64,000 bases of DNA from Variovorax sp. OV700. GTDB taxonomy: Bacteria > Pseudomonadota > Gammaproteobacteria > Burkholderiales > Burkholderiaceae_C. The notes beneath the pieces were generated by a model that saw only the letters and a program-made list of their open reading frames with translations, made no database searches and had not been told where the DNA came from. The translations under genes were made by a program, and so were the position numbers. This document shows positions 8,143-16,048 of this stretch, in pieces (positions within the stretch are counted from its first letter, which is position 1; every line of letters starts with the position of its first letter). The stretch spans positions 1 through 64,000 of the forward strand of contig NZ_FNDR01000013.1 in assembly GCF_900099805.1 (NCBI RefSeq). Direction: 5' to 3'.

Positions 8143-8925
8143 TCAAAGGTCGATGTTCGCCACCAGCGGCGCGTGGTCCGACAGGTGCGACCAGGGCTTG
8201 CGCGGCAGCACCACGGGCTCGTGCACGCCCGCATTCCGAACGTAGATGCGGTCGAGCGACAGCAGTGGAAAGCGCGACGGAAAGGTCTTGGCGGCCGAGC
8301 CGTTCGCATGCAGGAACACCTCGCGCAGCGCGGCACCTTCTTCGAGCACCCGGTGCGCGCGGCCGCGCCAGTCGTTGAAGTCGCCCGCCACGATCAGCGG
8401 CGCATCGGCCGGCACCTCGTCGCGCACGATGTGGCAAAGCAGCTCCAGCTGCTGCTGCCTGTGCGTCTCGGCCAGGCCCAGGTGAGCACAGATTGCATGC
8501 ACGTCGATCGTGCGGCCCGGCAGACGCAGCACGCAGTGAAGCAAGCCGCGCTTTTCGGGGCCGGCCACCGACACGTCGTGGTTGCGGTAATGCACGATCG
8601 GAAACTTCGACAACACCGCGTTGCCGTGGTGCCCTCTCGGATACACCGCGTTGCGCCCGTAGGCGAACTGCGGCCACATGGTGTCGGCCAGGAATTCATA
8701 GTGCGGCGCCTCGGGCCAGTTGTTGACCTTGCGCGAGTGGCGCGAATGGGTGCCGAGCACCTCCTGCAGAAAGACCACGTCGGCCCCGACGGTACGCACT
8801 GCGTCCCGAAGCTCCGGAAGAATGAACTTGCGGTTGAGCGCGGTGAACCCCTTGTGGGTATTCACCGTCATGACCTTGAGCGAGGTCGGCGCCGTTGCGG
8901 GGAGGGGAATCGGGGAAGAAGACAT
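8143..8925 (-). CDS. ybhP: YbhP-like endonuclease/exonuclease/phosphatase family protein
   Basis: 260 residues. The EEP-fold motifs run in order: KVMTVNTHKGF (N), VVFLQEVLG (catalytic E), AHLGLAETHRQQQ, VAGDFNDW (D and N) and the terminal LSDHAPL (D-H). Such enzymes are metal-dependent phosphodiesterases; the partner genes clsB and ybhN suggest a phospholipid-related substrate. ATG 8925 is the first codon leading into the domain; the frame stays open upstream but is low-complexity. It is the first gene of the conserved three-gene operon. Confidence 0.85.
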   Translation of the reverse strand: MSSSPIPLPATAPTSLKVMTVNTHKGFTALNRKFILPELRDAVRTVGADVVFLQEVLGTHSRHSRKVNNWPEAPHYEFLADTMWPQFAYGRNAVYPRGHHGNAVLSKFPIVHYRNHDVSVAGPEKRGLLHCVLRLPGRTIDVHAICAHLGLAETHRQQQLELLCHIVRDEVPADAPLIVAGDFNDWRGRAHRVLEEGAALREVFLHANGSAAKTFPSRFPLLSLDRIYVRNAGVHEPVVLPRKPWSHLSDHAPLVANIDL

Positions 8926-8959
8926 CGGTCCTGTGGTTGTACGTTGCCGCGCCCCCGCC

Positions 8960-9022
8960 GCCTGTAGGAACGCGCCACCTTCTAAGGTGCCTTTCGCGAG
9001 CGGGCGGCCGGCTCCTACAGGC
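8960..9022. repeat. REP-like palindromic element
   Basis: The outer arms GCCTGTAGGA and TCCTACAGGC (8960-8970 and 9013-9022) enclose a second small palindrome (CACCTT/AAGGTG around 8976-8990) and a GCG-rich segment. The TGTAGGA...TCCTACA ends are those of dispersed REP elements known in pseudomonads and relatives. It lies between the divergent ybhP and the secreted protein at 9143. Confidence 0.6.
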
Positions 9023-9142
9023 AGGCCTGCCGCACCCCGACACGACCGGCATTGGCGGCCTCCTACGGTGGTTTCAGGCCGAAGGAACGGCCCGTCCGTC
9101 ATTCGTTCATCGATCTCTCGAGACAAGCAAAGGAAACCCGCC

Positions 9143-9571
9143 ATGAAGCAACGAATCTTTCACGCCACGCTGCTGGCCGGCCTGATGGCCACCGCCGGCG
9201 CCGCCATGGCACAAGCCACGTCGATCCCCGCCCAGCCCGACCCGGCCGTGGGGGGACAGGCCAGCACGCAGACACCCTCCGGCGTGCCCAATCCGCCGCA
9301 GCGCCCCGACAACAGCATGCCGGTCTCACGCGAGGCCGTGAAGGCCGAGGCGCGCGCCCACAACCGCAACAACGCCAACAACCCCGTACCAAAGGGCGAG
9401 GCGAGCACCACCGTGAACGCCCAGCCCAACGCCATGCCGCAACCCACGGGCGAGATGTCGCGCGCCGAAGTGAGCCAGCAGGCCCGCAAGACCAAGCCCC
9501 GGTTCGGCCACCCGGGTGAACGGCCGGACGTGCCGACGAACCCGACGGAGAGGACCGGCACGCCTCAATAA
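9143..9571 (+). CDS. Small secreted Pro/Asn-rich protein, unknown
   Basis: 142 residues with a clear signal peptide (cleavage after AAMAQA). The mature chain is low-complexity and rich in Pro, Asn and Ala, with SREAVKAEARAHNR and EMSRAEVSQQARKTKPRFG segments reminiscent of short DUF4148-type periplasmic proteins. AAGGAAA precedes the start at 9143. A strong terminator follows the stop within 20 nt, so it appears to be a single-gene unit. The function is unknown. Confidence 0.7.
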   Translation: MKQRIFHATLLAGLMATAGAAMAQATSIPAQPDPAVGGQASTQTPSGVPNPPQRPDNSMPVSREAVKAEARAHNRNNANNPVPKGEASTTVNAQPNAMPQPTGEMSRAEVSQQARKTKPRFGHPGERPDVPTNPTERTGTPQ

Positions 9572-9591
9572 ATAACCCGCGTACGCAAAAA

Positions 9592-9624
9592 AGCCCGCGA
9601 TGCACCAAGCATCGCGGGCTTTTT
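9592..9624. terminator. Rho-independent terminator
   Basis: Stem AGCCCGCGATGC with its complement GCATCGCGGGCT, a 4-5 nt loop, A-run before and T-run after. It ends the gene at 9143-9571 and can also serve the converging CpxP-like gene. Confidence 0.9.
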
Positions 9625-9654
9625 ATCGTTTGCGCCGTTCAGCGCGCCAATCGC

Positions 9655-10233
9655 TCAGCTCTTGGAGGGCGCTGCTGAATGGTGGCCGTCCGGACCACCG
9701 TGGCCATGGTGGCCCCGATGCCCGTGCATGCCGGCATGCACCGTTTCCGCGTCGAAGGTCTTCTTCTGCTCGGGCGTGAGCGCCGCATAGAAGGTCTTGG
9801 TGGCTTCGGCGCGCTTGGCGAACCTCTCGCTGCGTTCAGCCTGGCGGGCCTGCATGCGCTCCAGGCGCTCGGGCGTGGTCAGCTTGGCAAATTCCGCGCG
9901 ATCCATGCGCGGGGGGCGGGCGCCGGCCGGCGGCTTGCTGGCCGATGCGAAAGTGCTCCACGCGCTTTCCTGCGCGGCGGTCAGCTTGAGCTTTTCCTTC
10001 AGTGCGGCAAGGCGCTTGGCGCGGTGTTCCTGCATGCGCTGCATGCGCTCGGCCGGGTCCATCCGCTTGTGCTGCGCCTTGTTTCCGGCGGCCCCATCGG
10101 CCTGGGCGACGGCCGCGGGCGGGGTCGAAGAGGTGCTGGGTGCGGCCGGTGCCTGGGCGAAAGCGCCCGAAGAGGCGAGGGCGGCCGACCCGAGAAGGCT
10201 GGCCCAGACGATGCGCTGGCGAAGAGAGATCAT
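9655..10233 (-). CDS. Spy/CpxP family periplasmic protein with His-rich tail
   Basis: 192 residues. A signal peptide (ends GAFAQA) is followed by a linker and an all-helical, Arg/Glu/Met-rich body carrying two LTxxQ motifs (LKLTAAQESAW and ALTPEQKKTF) of the Spy/CpxP chaperone-sensor family. The C-terminus is histidine-rich (HGHRGHHGHGG), suggesting divalent metal binding. ATG 10233 is supported by AGGAAG upstream. Spy/CpxP proteins act as ATP-independent chaperones or repress envelope-stress kinases; no cognate kinase is adjacent. Confidence 0.75.
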   Translation of the reverse strand: MISLRQRIVWASLLGSAALASSGAFAQAPAAPSTSSTPPAAVAQADGAAGNKAQHKRMDPAERMQRMQEHRAKRLAALKEKLKLTAAQESAWSTFASASKPPAGARPPRMDRAEFAKLTTPERLERMQARQAERSERFAKRAEATKTFYAALTPEQKKTFDAETVHAGMHGHRGHHGHGGPDGHHSAAPSKS

Positions 10234-10381
10234 GAAAAGTGCTTCCTTTCGAAGAAGCCCGCCGCCAAGGGGCAGCAGGTGAAGCGAAGTGTGGAAGACC
10301 TCTGTATCGCTCAGGTGAGCCGACAGTGAGCGTGCGTAAAGAATCATGAACGGCAAGGGCTTCGCGCGCCCGCGGCGTGGC

Positions 10382-11482
10382 TTATTTCGGCCTTGGAAGC
10401 TTCAGCCCGCGATCGGGCGCCTGCAGCTTGCCCGCGCGCAGCTCACCGACTGCCAGTGCCACCGCCCGGGCCGCGTTGCGCACCTCTTCCTGCACGTCTT
10501 CGTCGGCGTCTAGGCTGTCGTGGCTGGTCGCATAGGGCTCGTAGTAGCCGATGTAGCGGTCGAGCCGGGCTTGCGCGCCCGCATCGATCAGGCCCATCCA
10601 GTCGAGCCAGTCCGACAAATTGCGGCGCAAGCTCTCGACGCCGGCCACGTCGCCGTGCACCACCACGCCGTAGACCCGGCCGCTCAGGTGCTTGGGATAG
10701 CCCCAGCCCTCGAGTTCGAGCGCCTTGGCTTCGTCGGGCTTCTTGCCGTGGGTGCTGGTGGGGTCGGGGTTGCCGCCATCGGCGCACACCAACCGGTCGG
10801 CCATGAGCTTGAGCGGGCTCGCGGACTGATACCAGTGGGTGGGCGTGAACAGCATCACGCCATGCGCGGCAACCCAGCGCTCGTAGATCTCGTTCATCCA
10901 GTCGCCAGTCTGGCGCAACGCATGATTCGGATAGCAGCTGCAGGGCCAGTGGCACAGCGGCATGGCAGTGGAGACGCAGCCCTTGCAGGGATGGATATGC
11001 CGGCCGTATTCGGACGTGAGCAGGCTCAGGTCGAGCACATCGACGTCGATGCCGCGGCCGTCGAGCACCTCGCGCGCAAGCTGCACCAGTCGCCAGGTCT
11101 TGGAGATTTCGCCGGGACAGGTGCCATCGTTGCGCGGCGAACCGTTGACCAGCAGCACGCGCGACCGCGTCTGCGGGTTGCCCCAGGCGACCTCTGCCGC
11201 GTCGATGCGGGCCTTGGCTTCGAGCCAATCAACCGAAAGTTCGTACTCGGGATCGGCATAGCCAGGGCCGGCCTTGCGCGTGACCGGCGCCTTGCGTCCC
11301 TCTTGGTAAGCCTCCCAGGCAATGAGCTCGATGCGCTGCAACGACTTTTTCTCGGCCTCGAAGGCCGGGTCCTGGAACGATTGCATGAAGCGCTCGTGGA
11401 ACCGGTCGCGCTGCAACGTGTCGGGCGCCTGTCCTTTGCGGACCCGGGGCGCTTTGGAGGTGCTGGACATGCGAGAGGGCAT
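10382..11482 (-). CDS. Flavodoxin-fold NAD(P)H-dependent FMN reductase family protein
   Basis: 366 residues, longer than typical reductases. An N-terminal helical region (about 1-105) precedes the flavodoxin-like core with LLVNGSPRNDGTCPGE (FMN phosphate loop), CKGCVSTAMPLCHWPCSCYPNHA (a Cys cluster) and FTPTHWYQSASPLKLMADR. The fold reduces FMN, quinones or nitro compounds, and the cysteine cluster resembles iron-sulfur flavoproteins. ATG 11482 is used; ATG 11470 is equally possible, as neither has a good ribosome site. It lies 69 nt downstream of the pirin gene and may be co-transcribed. Confidence 0.7.
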   Translation of the reverse strand: MPSRMSSTSKAPRVRKGQAPDTLQRDRFHERFMQSFQDPAFEAEKKSLQRIELIAWEAYQEGRKAPVTRKAGPGYADPEYELSVDWLEAKARIDAAEVAWGNPQTRSRVLLVNGSPRNDGTCPGEISKTWRLVQLAREVLDGRGIDVDVLDLSLLTSEYGRHIHPCKGCVSTAMPLCHWPCSCYPNHALRQTGDWMNEIYERWVAAHGVMLFTPTHWYQSASPLKLMADRLVCADGGNPDPTSTHGKKPDEAKALELEGWGYPKHLSGRVYGVVVHGDVAGVESLRRNLSDWLDWMGLIDAGAQARLDRYIGYYEPYATSHDSLDADEDVQEEVRNAARAVALAVGELRAGKLQAPDRGLKLPRPK

Positions 11483-11551
11483 GGCGCCAATCTATGCGCC
11501 GCACTGCCGCCCGTGACCTGCGCGCGGCGCCGATTTTCGGTAGGCCTGCGA

Positions 11552-12451
11552 CTACATGCCGAGCTTGCCGTTCTGGAAATCGTGCACGGCCTGCTTCACT
11601 TCTTCCTGGGTGTTCATCACGAAGGGGCCGTATTGCGCAATCGGTTCGCGCAGCGGCCTGCCGGCAATCAGCAGCGCCCGTGCCGGGCTGTGGTTGGTGG
11701 CACCCGCGCGCAGCACCGCGCCGTCGCTGCCGGGCTCGTTCGCAAGAATGGCCATGCGGCGCGTCGGCACCTCGCTGCCCGAGATCCACACCGATTCGCG
11801 GAACACGTACACCAGCGCGTTGTGATCGTCCGGCAGGGGCTGCGCAAACTCGGCGCCAGGCGGCAGGGTGATGTCGAGATACAGCGGCTCCGTGTCCTCG
11901 CGCCGCACCGCGCCCTCGACGCCGTGGCTGGCGCCTGCGATCACGCGCACCTGCGCGCCCGCGGTGGTGGTGTACTCCGGAATTTCCTCGCTCTGGATGT
12001 CGCGATACCAGGGCTCGCGCATCTTGTCCTTGGCGGGCAGGTTGAGCCAGAGCTGAAAGCCTTCCATGACGCCGTCTTCCTGTTCCGGCAGTTCGCTGTG
12101 GATGAGCCCGCGGCCGGCCGTCATCCACTGCACGCCGCCGTTTTGCAAGAGGCCCTCGTGGCCCGCGCTGTCGCGGTGGCGCATGCGGCCCGCAATCATG
12201 TAGGTCACGGTTTCGAAGCCGCGGTGCGGATGATTGGGAAAGCCACCGATGTAGTCGCCCGGGTTGTCGCTGCCGAAGGAATCGAGCATCAGGTAGGGGT
12301 CGAGCCTTTTTTGCAGCGGCTGCTGCAGCACGCGGGTGAGTTTGACGCCGTCGCCATCGCTGGTGGATACACCGGCCACGATGTGGTCGATGCCGCGCGG
12401 CGTGGCGACGGGATCGGTGGGGTGGTTGGCATGATGATTTGCGTTCGTCAT
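11552..12451 (-). CDS. Pirin family protein
   Basis: 299 residues, a two-domain cupin. The N-terminal cupin has the metal ligands of pirins in NHPHRGFETVTYMIAG and the later WMTAGRGLIHSE block. The C-terminal cupin starts around residue 180 (LYLDITLPPGAEF). Bacterial pirins include quercetin dioxygenases (YhhW-type) and regulators; the substrate is not evident. Length and motifs are canonical. It is followed by the flavodoxin-fold reductase on the same strand. Confidence 0.88.
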   Translation of the reverse strand: MTNANHHANHPTDPVATPRGIDHIVAGVSTSDGDGVKLTRVLQQPLQKRLDPYLMLDSFGSDNPGDYIGGFPNHPHRGFETVTYMIAGRMRHRDSAGHEGLLQNGGVQWMTAGRGLIHSELPEQEDGVMEGFQLWLNLPAKDKMREPWYRDIQSEEIPEYTTTAGAQVRVIAGASHGVEGAVRREDTEPLYLDITLPPGAEFAQPLPDDHNALVYVFRESVWISGSEVPTRRMAILANEPGSDGAVLRAGATNHSPARALLIAGRPLREPIAQYGPFVMNTQEEVKQAVHDFQNGKLGM

Positions 12452-12518
12452 GCAGCCATGGTGGCACTAACGCCCCGACCGCGCCACCGGTGGGGATGTG
12501 GCTTTCAGGTGGGCGCCG

Positions 12519-13271
12519 TCAGCGCGGCCACTGCTGCCGCTGCCAGTAGCGGTACTGCCACTGGGTGGAAAAACCGGCCCGCCGGTAGAGCGCATGCGCG
12601 GCGGCGTTATGCGCGTCGACCTGCAGGAAGACGCGCTCGAAGCCGCGCTCGAGCGCGGCCTGCGCGAGGCCCGCGAGCACCCGCCCCGCCAGGCCCCGGC
12701 CCCGTTGCGACTGCTCGGTTCGCATGCCGTGCACGCTGGCCCATCCATGGCCGAAGGCCATGGCGCCCGCGGCCACGGTGCGCCGGCCTTCGCGCACGCT
12801 GGCATAAAGCGACCCCTTGGCACGCGCCAGCGCCCGCACGCGATGCGCCCCATCCACCGGATCGAAGCCCTCGCCGAGAAACAGCGTCGCCCAAGCTTCG
12901 TCGGGCGCAAGGTCGACCTCGGCCAGCGCGGCGTCGGCCGCCGCCACCTCGCGCATGCGCTGCGCGGAGCCTATTTGCACGCAGGTCGGCGAATCGCCGA
13001 CATAGTGCCGCTGCTCCAGCTCGGTTTGCAGCGCGGCAAAGCAAGGAAGATCGGCAAGCCGGAAGGCGGGCACGAACTGCCGACTGTCGTAGCGGTCTTC
13101 GATGCGATCGATCGTGCGGTCGCCGACGTCGCCGCGGTGCAAAGGAACCGCCGACCTGGCACGCTTGACGGTGCCGTCGTCGAAGGGCAGCAGCCAGCCG
13201 TCGAGTTCTTCGACGGCAAGCGGAGACACGGCGGCAACCGTGGCGCGCTCGATGGCCTCGACATCGTTCAT
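12519..13271 (-). CDS. GNAT family N-acetyltransferase
   Basis: 250 residues. The C-terminal half holds the acetyl-CoA-binding motif RGRGLAGRVLAGL (Q/R-x-x-G-x-G/A), then VFLQVDAHNAAAHALYRRAGF, typical of GNAT enzymes. The N-terminal half (DGWLLPFDDGTVKRARSAVPL) matches the extended GNAT type with an N-terminal DUF-like domain. ATG 13271 overlaps the stop of the GT51 gene by 4 nt (ATGA), so it is translationally coupled to the exosortase operon. The acceptor is unknown. Confidence 0.8.
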   Translation of the reverse strand: MNDVEAIERATVAAVSPLAVEELDGWLLPFDDGTVKRARSAVPLHRGDVGDRTIDRIEDRYDSRQFVPAFRLADLPCFAALQTELEQRHYVGDSPTCVQIGSAQRMREVAAADAALAEVDLAPDEAWATLFLGEGFDPVDGAHRVRALARAKGSLYASVREGRRTVAAGAMAFGHGWASVHGMRTEQSQRGRGLAGRVLAGLAQAALERGFERVFLQVDAHNAAAHALYRRAGFSTQWQYRYWQRQQWPR

Positions 13272-14536
13272 GGCACCGCCTCCGGCGCCGTGAACCGGGC
13301 CGCCGCCACGCTCTTGAGCAATGCCTCGCGCTGGTTGCGGCTGATGCCGCGCACGCCCTCGGCCACCCACTTGGTGCGGTCAGGGTCGATGCGGCCGTCG
13401 TGCCGCCATTGCTCGAGCACCGCCTGTGGCTTGTGCAGCATGGCCGCGAGCCACACGGCCTGCGCGGGCTCCAGGTTGCGCGCCGGCCGCTTGAAATATC
13501 GCCGCGCGGCGGCTTCGGCCCCGCACAGGTTGCCGCCCCAGGGCGCGTTGTCGAGGTAAAGCTGCAGGATGCGCGCCTTGCCCAGCGTCTGTTCCATCTC
13601 GACCGCGTAGAGCAACTCGCGCAGCTTGCGTTCGGCGGTGCGGTCGCTGCCGGTCACCAGCATCTTGGCCAGCTGCTGGGTCAGCGTGCTGGCGCCGCGC
13701 TTTTGCTGGCCGTCCTTCTGGTTGTTGTCGATCGACGCAACGATTTCGGTCAGGTCATAGCCGGCGTGGGTGAAGAAGCGCTGGTCCTCGGCCGCGATGA
13801 CCGCACGCGCCAGCCAGCTGTCGTTGGCGAGCTTCGACGGCGCCCCGCAGCTGGTGCGCGCGCCGAGCATCGCTTCGGTGCCCAGCCCTTCGACGGTGAA
13901 CTGGCTGACGGAGGGAAGCACGACGAAAGTGCCTTCGGGCAGAGCGACCTGCGCGCGAACCGCCAACGTGCCGCCGATGCGGGAGCGCTGCAGTTCGGGC
14001 AGGTGGGGTGCTAGCACGGCATACCAGCGGGCAATGGGCGCATCCTTGATGTCGGCGCTGAAATGCAGGCCCTTGGGTGCGAGGCGCCCTTCCCATGGGC
14101 CCTGGATCACAGCCGCCGCATCGGCATTGCGAGGCGTGGCCGTAAGGGTGCCGGCCAGCGTGTTGCCGTCGCGCCTGACGGTGGCGACCAGGCCTTCGAC
14201 CTGGATCGGCTGCGTGCCGAGGGCCGCGACCTCCAGGCTGCAGGGTGCGCAGCGCAGTTCGAGCAGGCCGTCCGCGGCCTTCCAGGCGAAACGGACCGTG
14301 CCGAAGCGCGTTTCTACAGAGTGGCCGTCCAGGCGCGGCGCGAGCCAAGAAGATGTGGCCAGCCGCACCGCTGCGGGCACGCCGACCTGGAAGCTCAGCG
14401 GGCCGGCCTTGACGCTGGTGCTCCACTCCCCGGGCGCCGGTGCAAGCGCGAACTTGACGATCAGGAAGACGGCCAGGCAGGCCGTCACCACGAGGGCCGA
14501 CAGCGCATAAATCACGAATCTCAGGATCTTGTTCAC
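13268..14536 (-). CDS. GT51 peptidoglycan glycosyltransferase with long N-terminal domain
   Basis: 422 residues starting at GTG 14536. One membrane anchor (residues about 5-27) is followed by about 210 residues of beta-rich, AsmA-like sequence and a C-terminal GT51 domain. The latter carries the catalytic Glu in AAEDQRFFTHAGYD, then GASTLTQQLAKML, RKLRELLYAVEMEQ and ILQLYLDNAPWG. The domain polymerises lipid II outside the membrane; no transpeptidase domain is present. Monofunctional MtgA enzymes are near 240 residues, so the extra domain is notable. The start lies 7 nt after the EpsI-like stop and the end overlaps the GNAT gene. Confidence 0.85.
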   Translation of the reverse strand: MNKILRFVIYALSALVVTACLAVFLIVKFALAPAPGEWSTSVKAGPLSFQVGVPAAVRLATSSWLAPRLDGHSVETRFGTVRFAWKAADGLLELRCAPCSLEVAALGTQPIQVEGLVATVRRDGNTLAGTLTATPRNADAAAVIQGPWEGRLAPKGLHFSADIKDAPIARWYAVLAPHLPELQRSRIGGTLAVRAQVALPEGTFVVLPSVSQFTVEGLGTEAMLGARTSCGAPSKLANDSWLARAVIAAEDQRFFTHAGYDLTEIVASIDNNQKDGQQKRGASTLTQQLAKMLVTGSDRTAERKLRELLYAVEMEQTLGKARILQLYLDNAPWGGNLCGAEAAARRYFKRPARNLEPAQAVWLAAMLHKPQAVLEQWRHDGRIDPDRTKWVAEGVRGISRNQREALLKSVAAARFTAPEAVP

Positions 14537-14543
14537 ACAACTC

Positions 14544-15113
14544 TCACAAGGGTCTCGCCACCGTGACGGCTTGCCACGGACCGCGCGACTGCCCGCTGGC
14601 AGCCGCCCAGTACCAAGCTGAAGTGTCGGTGAAACCAGCGCCTTCGGCATCGACGATGCGCTCGCAGACGCGGAACTTTTGCACTCCGTGCCGTTGCGCA
14701 ACAAAACAGCGCCACAGTCGCTCCTGCGCGTCGCGTTCCAGGCGTGCCTGCTCGATGCGAAAACCCAGCGCGCGGTAGCAGTCGGCCGCCGGATGCAGCA
14801 TGCGCGTGGGGGCGTTCACCGCGCGCATCACGATCGTCTGCGTGCCGTCGGTCATGCGGCCGATGGCACCCGGAAAACGGTCGGCAAAGCGCTGCTCGAC
14901 CTCGCTCAGCGCCATCGGGCGCAGCGGTGCACCATCCCATTCGCGCGGCCATTCGTGCGCGGCCGCGGCCGCCACGGGTTCCGGCGGCGCGCGCAAGGCC
15001 GCGGCGGTCGACCACAGCAGGCACAGCAGCATCGCGAGCGCGAACGCCGCCTTGTGGCCGATGCGATTGATGAAGTGGTTAGCGAAAAAGTTTTCAAAGA
15101 ACGGTGTCGACAT
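14544..15113 (-). CDS. EpsI-like exosortase-associated protein
   Basis: 189 residues. An N-terminal membrane segment (KAAFALAMLLCLLWSTAAAL) precedes a periplasmic domain with the EpsI-type signature HPAADCYRALGF and paired cysteine region FRVCERI. EpsI-family proteins are encoded beside exosortases and often fused to them; their exact role is unknown. The ATG at 15113 lies 20 nt inside the exosortase gene, so the two are tightly coupled. It is assigned mainly from context plus the DCYRALG motif. Confidence 0.65.
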   Translation of the reverse strand: MSTPFFENFFANHFINRIGHKAAFALAMLLCLLWSTAAALRAPPEPVAAAAAHEWPREWDGAPLRPMALSEVEQRFADRFPGAIGRMTDGTQTIVMRAVNAPTRMLHPAADCYRALGFRIEQARLERDAQERLWRCFVAQRHGVQKFRVCERIVDAEGAGFTDTSAWYWAAASGQSRGPWQAVTVARPL

Positions 15114-16023
15114 GGCGGCCTCCCTGCGCGGTGATCAGGCCCGGAATGGGTTGGTCGGCAAATCCGGGCACCGTGCGCGCCGGCACCATCAGGCGGGCGA
15201 TGCCGCCGCACACCACGGCCAGCACCAGCAGGCCGAGCAGGTTGTGCGCCCAGGACGCCAGCGGATGGCCCGCGCCTTCGAATGCAATCAGCACACTGTT
15301 GCGCAGGATGTTGCCCGCCAGCACCAGCAGCCCGACCATCGGCAGCCGGCGCAGAAAACCGCGATCGTCCTGGCGCGCCCAGAGCGCCACCGCGCACGCG
15401 GTGAAGTAGCCCAGCCACACCATCTGCACGCCCGAGCATGGCGCATCGACGATGACCAGCCGGCCGTCGACCAGCAGGCTGCTGCCCTCGCGCGCCACGC
15501 TGAAGCCCGGCGCCAGCAGCCAGCGGCTCGCCTCGGCGGTGACGACGCGCAGCGGATAGCCCGCATAGAACTGCAGCGACGACAACAGCGGCAAGGCCAG
15601 CACGGCGAGCCCCGCGATCGGCAGCGCAGCCACGCGCCGCGGCAGGAAGGCGAGCAAGCCGCACGCCAGCGCCAGCACCGCCACTAGGGCCGTCGCGAGC
15701 GGGGGGAGGGCGGGCAGCGCGCCAAGCCCCGTGCGCAGCAGCGTGGCCAGCAAGGTGCCGGCCCCCGCCAGGGCCAGCCAGCCGAGCCGCGGCGCGGCGC
15801 GCAGTTCGCGCCGACATTGCCATGCCAGCGCGGCCAAAGCGGCAAGCGCCAGGAGGCCCAGCGGATCGTCGGAGCCGTCGCGCATGCGCCGGACCATCCA
15901 GGCCCAAGTCGGTGCCAGTGCGGCGAATTGCAGCGCGAGCCAGCCAGCGGCCGGTGCGCGGTCGATGCGAATGCCCCAATCCACGATGCGCGGATGCTGG
16001 TGGGCAAGTGCGGCCAGTGACAT
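15094..16023 (-). CDS. Exosortase (PEP-CTERM protein-sorting transpeptidase)
   Basis: 309 residues with about eight membrane helices. The exosortase catalytic triad is visible: C196 in VDAPCSGVQM, R241 in NILRNSVLI and H260 in SWAHNLLG. Exosortases cleave PEP-CTERM tails and pass the protein to a surface anchor. Start ATG 16023 follows AAAGGG. It lies 25 nt after the VIT-VWA gene, whose product carries a PEP-CTERM tail, implying a dedicated enzyme-substrate pair. No exopolysaccharide genes, the usual companions, lie nearby. I cannot assign an Xrt subtype by eye. Confidence 0.85.
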   Translation of the reverse strand: MSLAALAHQHPRIVDWGIRIDRAPAAGWLALQFAALAPTWAWMVRRMRDGSDDPLGLLALAALAALAWQCRRELRAAPRLGWLALAGAGTLLATLLRTGLGALPALPPLATALVAVLALACGLLAFLPRRVAALPIAGLAVLALPLLSSLQFYAGYPLRVVTAEASRWLLAPGFSVAREGSSLLVDGRLVIVDAPCSGVQMVWLGYFTACAVALWARQDDRGFLRRLPMVGLLVLAGNILRNSVLIAFEGAGHPLASWAHNLLGLLVLAVVCGGIARLMVPARTVPGFADQPIPGLITAQGGRHVDTVL

Positions 16024-16048
16024 TTGTTTTTCCCTTTTTCTTTTGCGT

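Noticed and set aside
10520..13168. 882-residue plus-strand ORF
   Set aside because: It runs antisense across the flavodoxin, pirin and GNAT genes, all with clear family motifs. It spans intergenic gaps and has a low-complexity end.
14532..14547. Second Cre-tag (TTCAC-ACAACT-CTCAC)
   Set aside because: One mismatch and located inside the coupled EpsI-GT51 junction. It could be chance, so I mention it but do not list it as a site.
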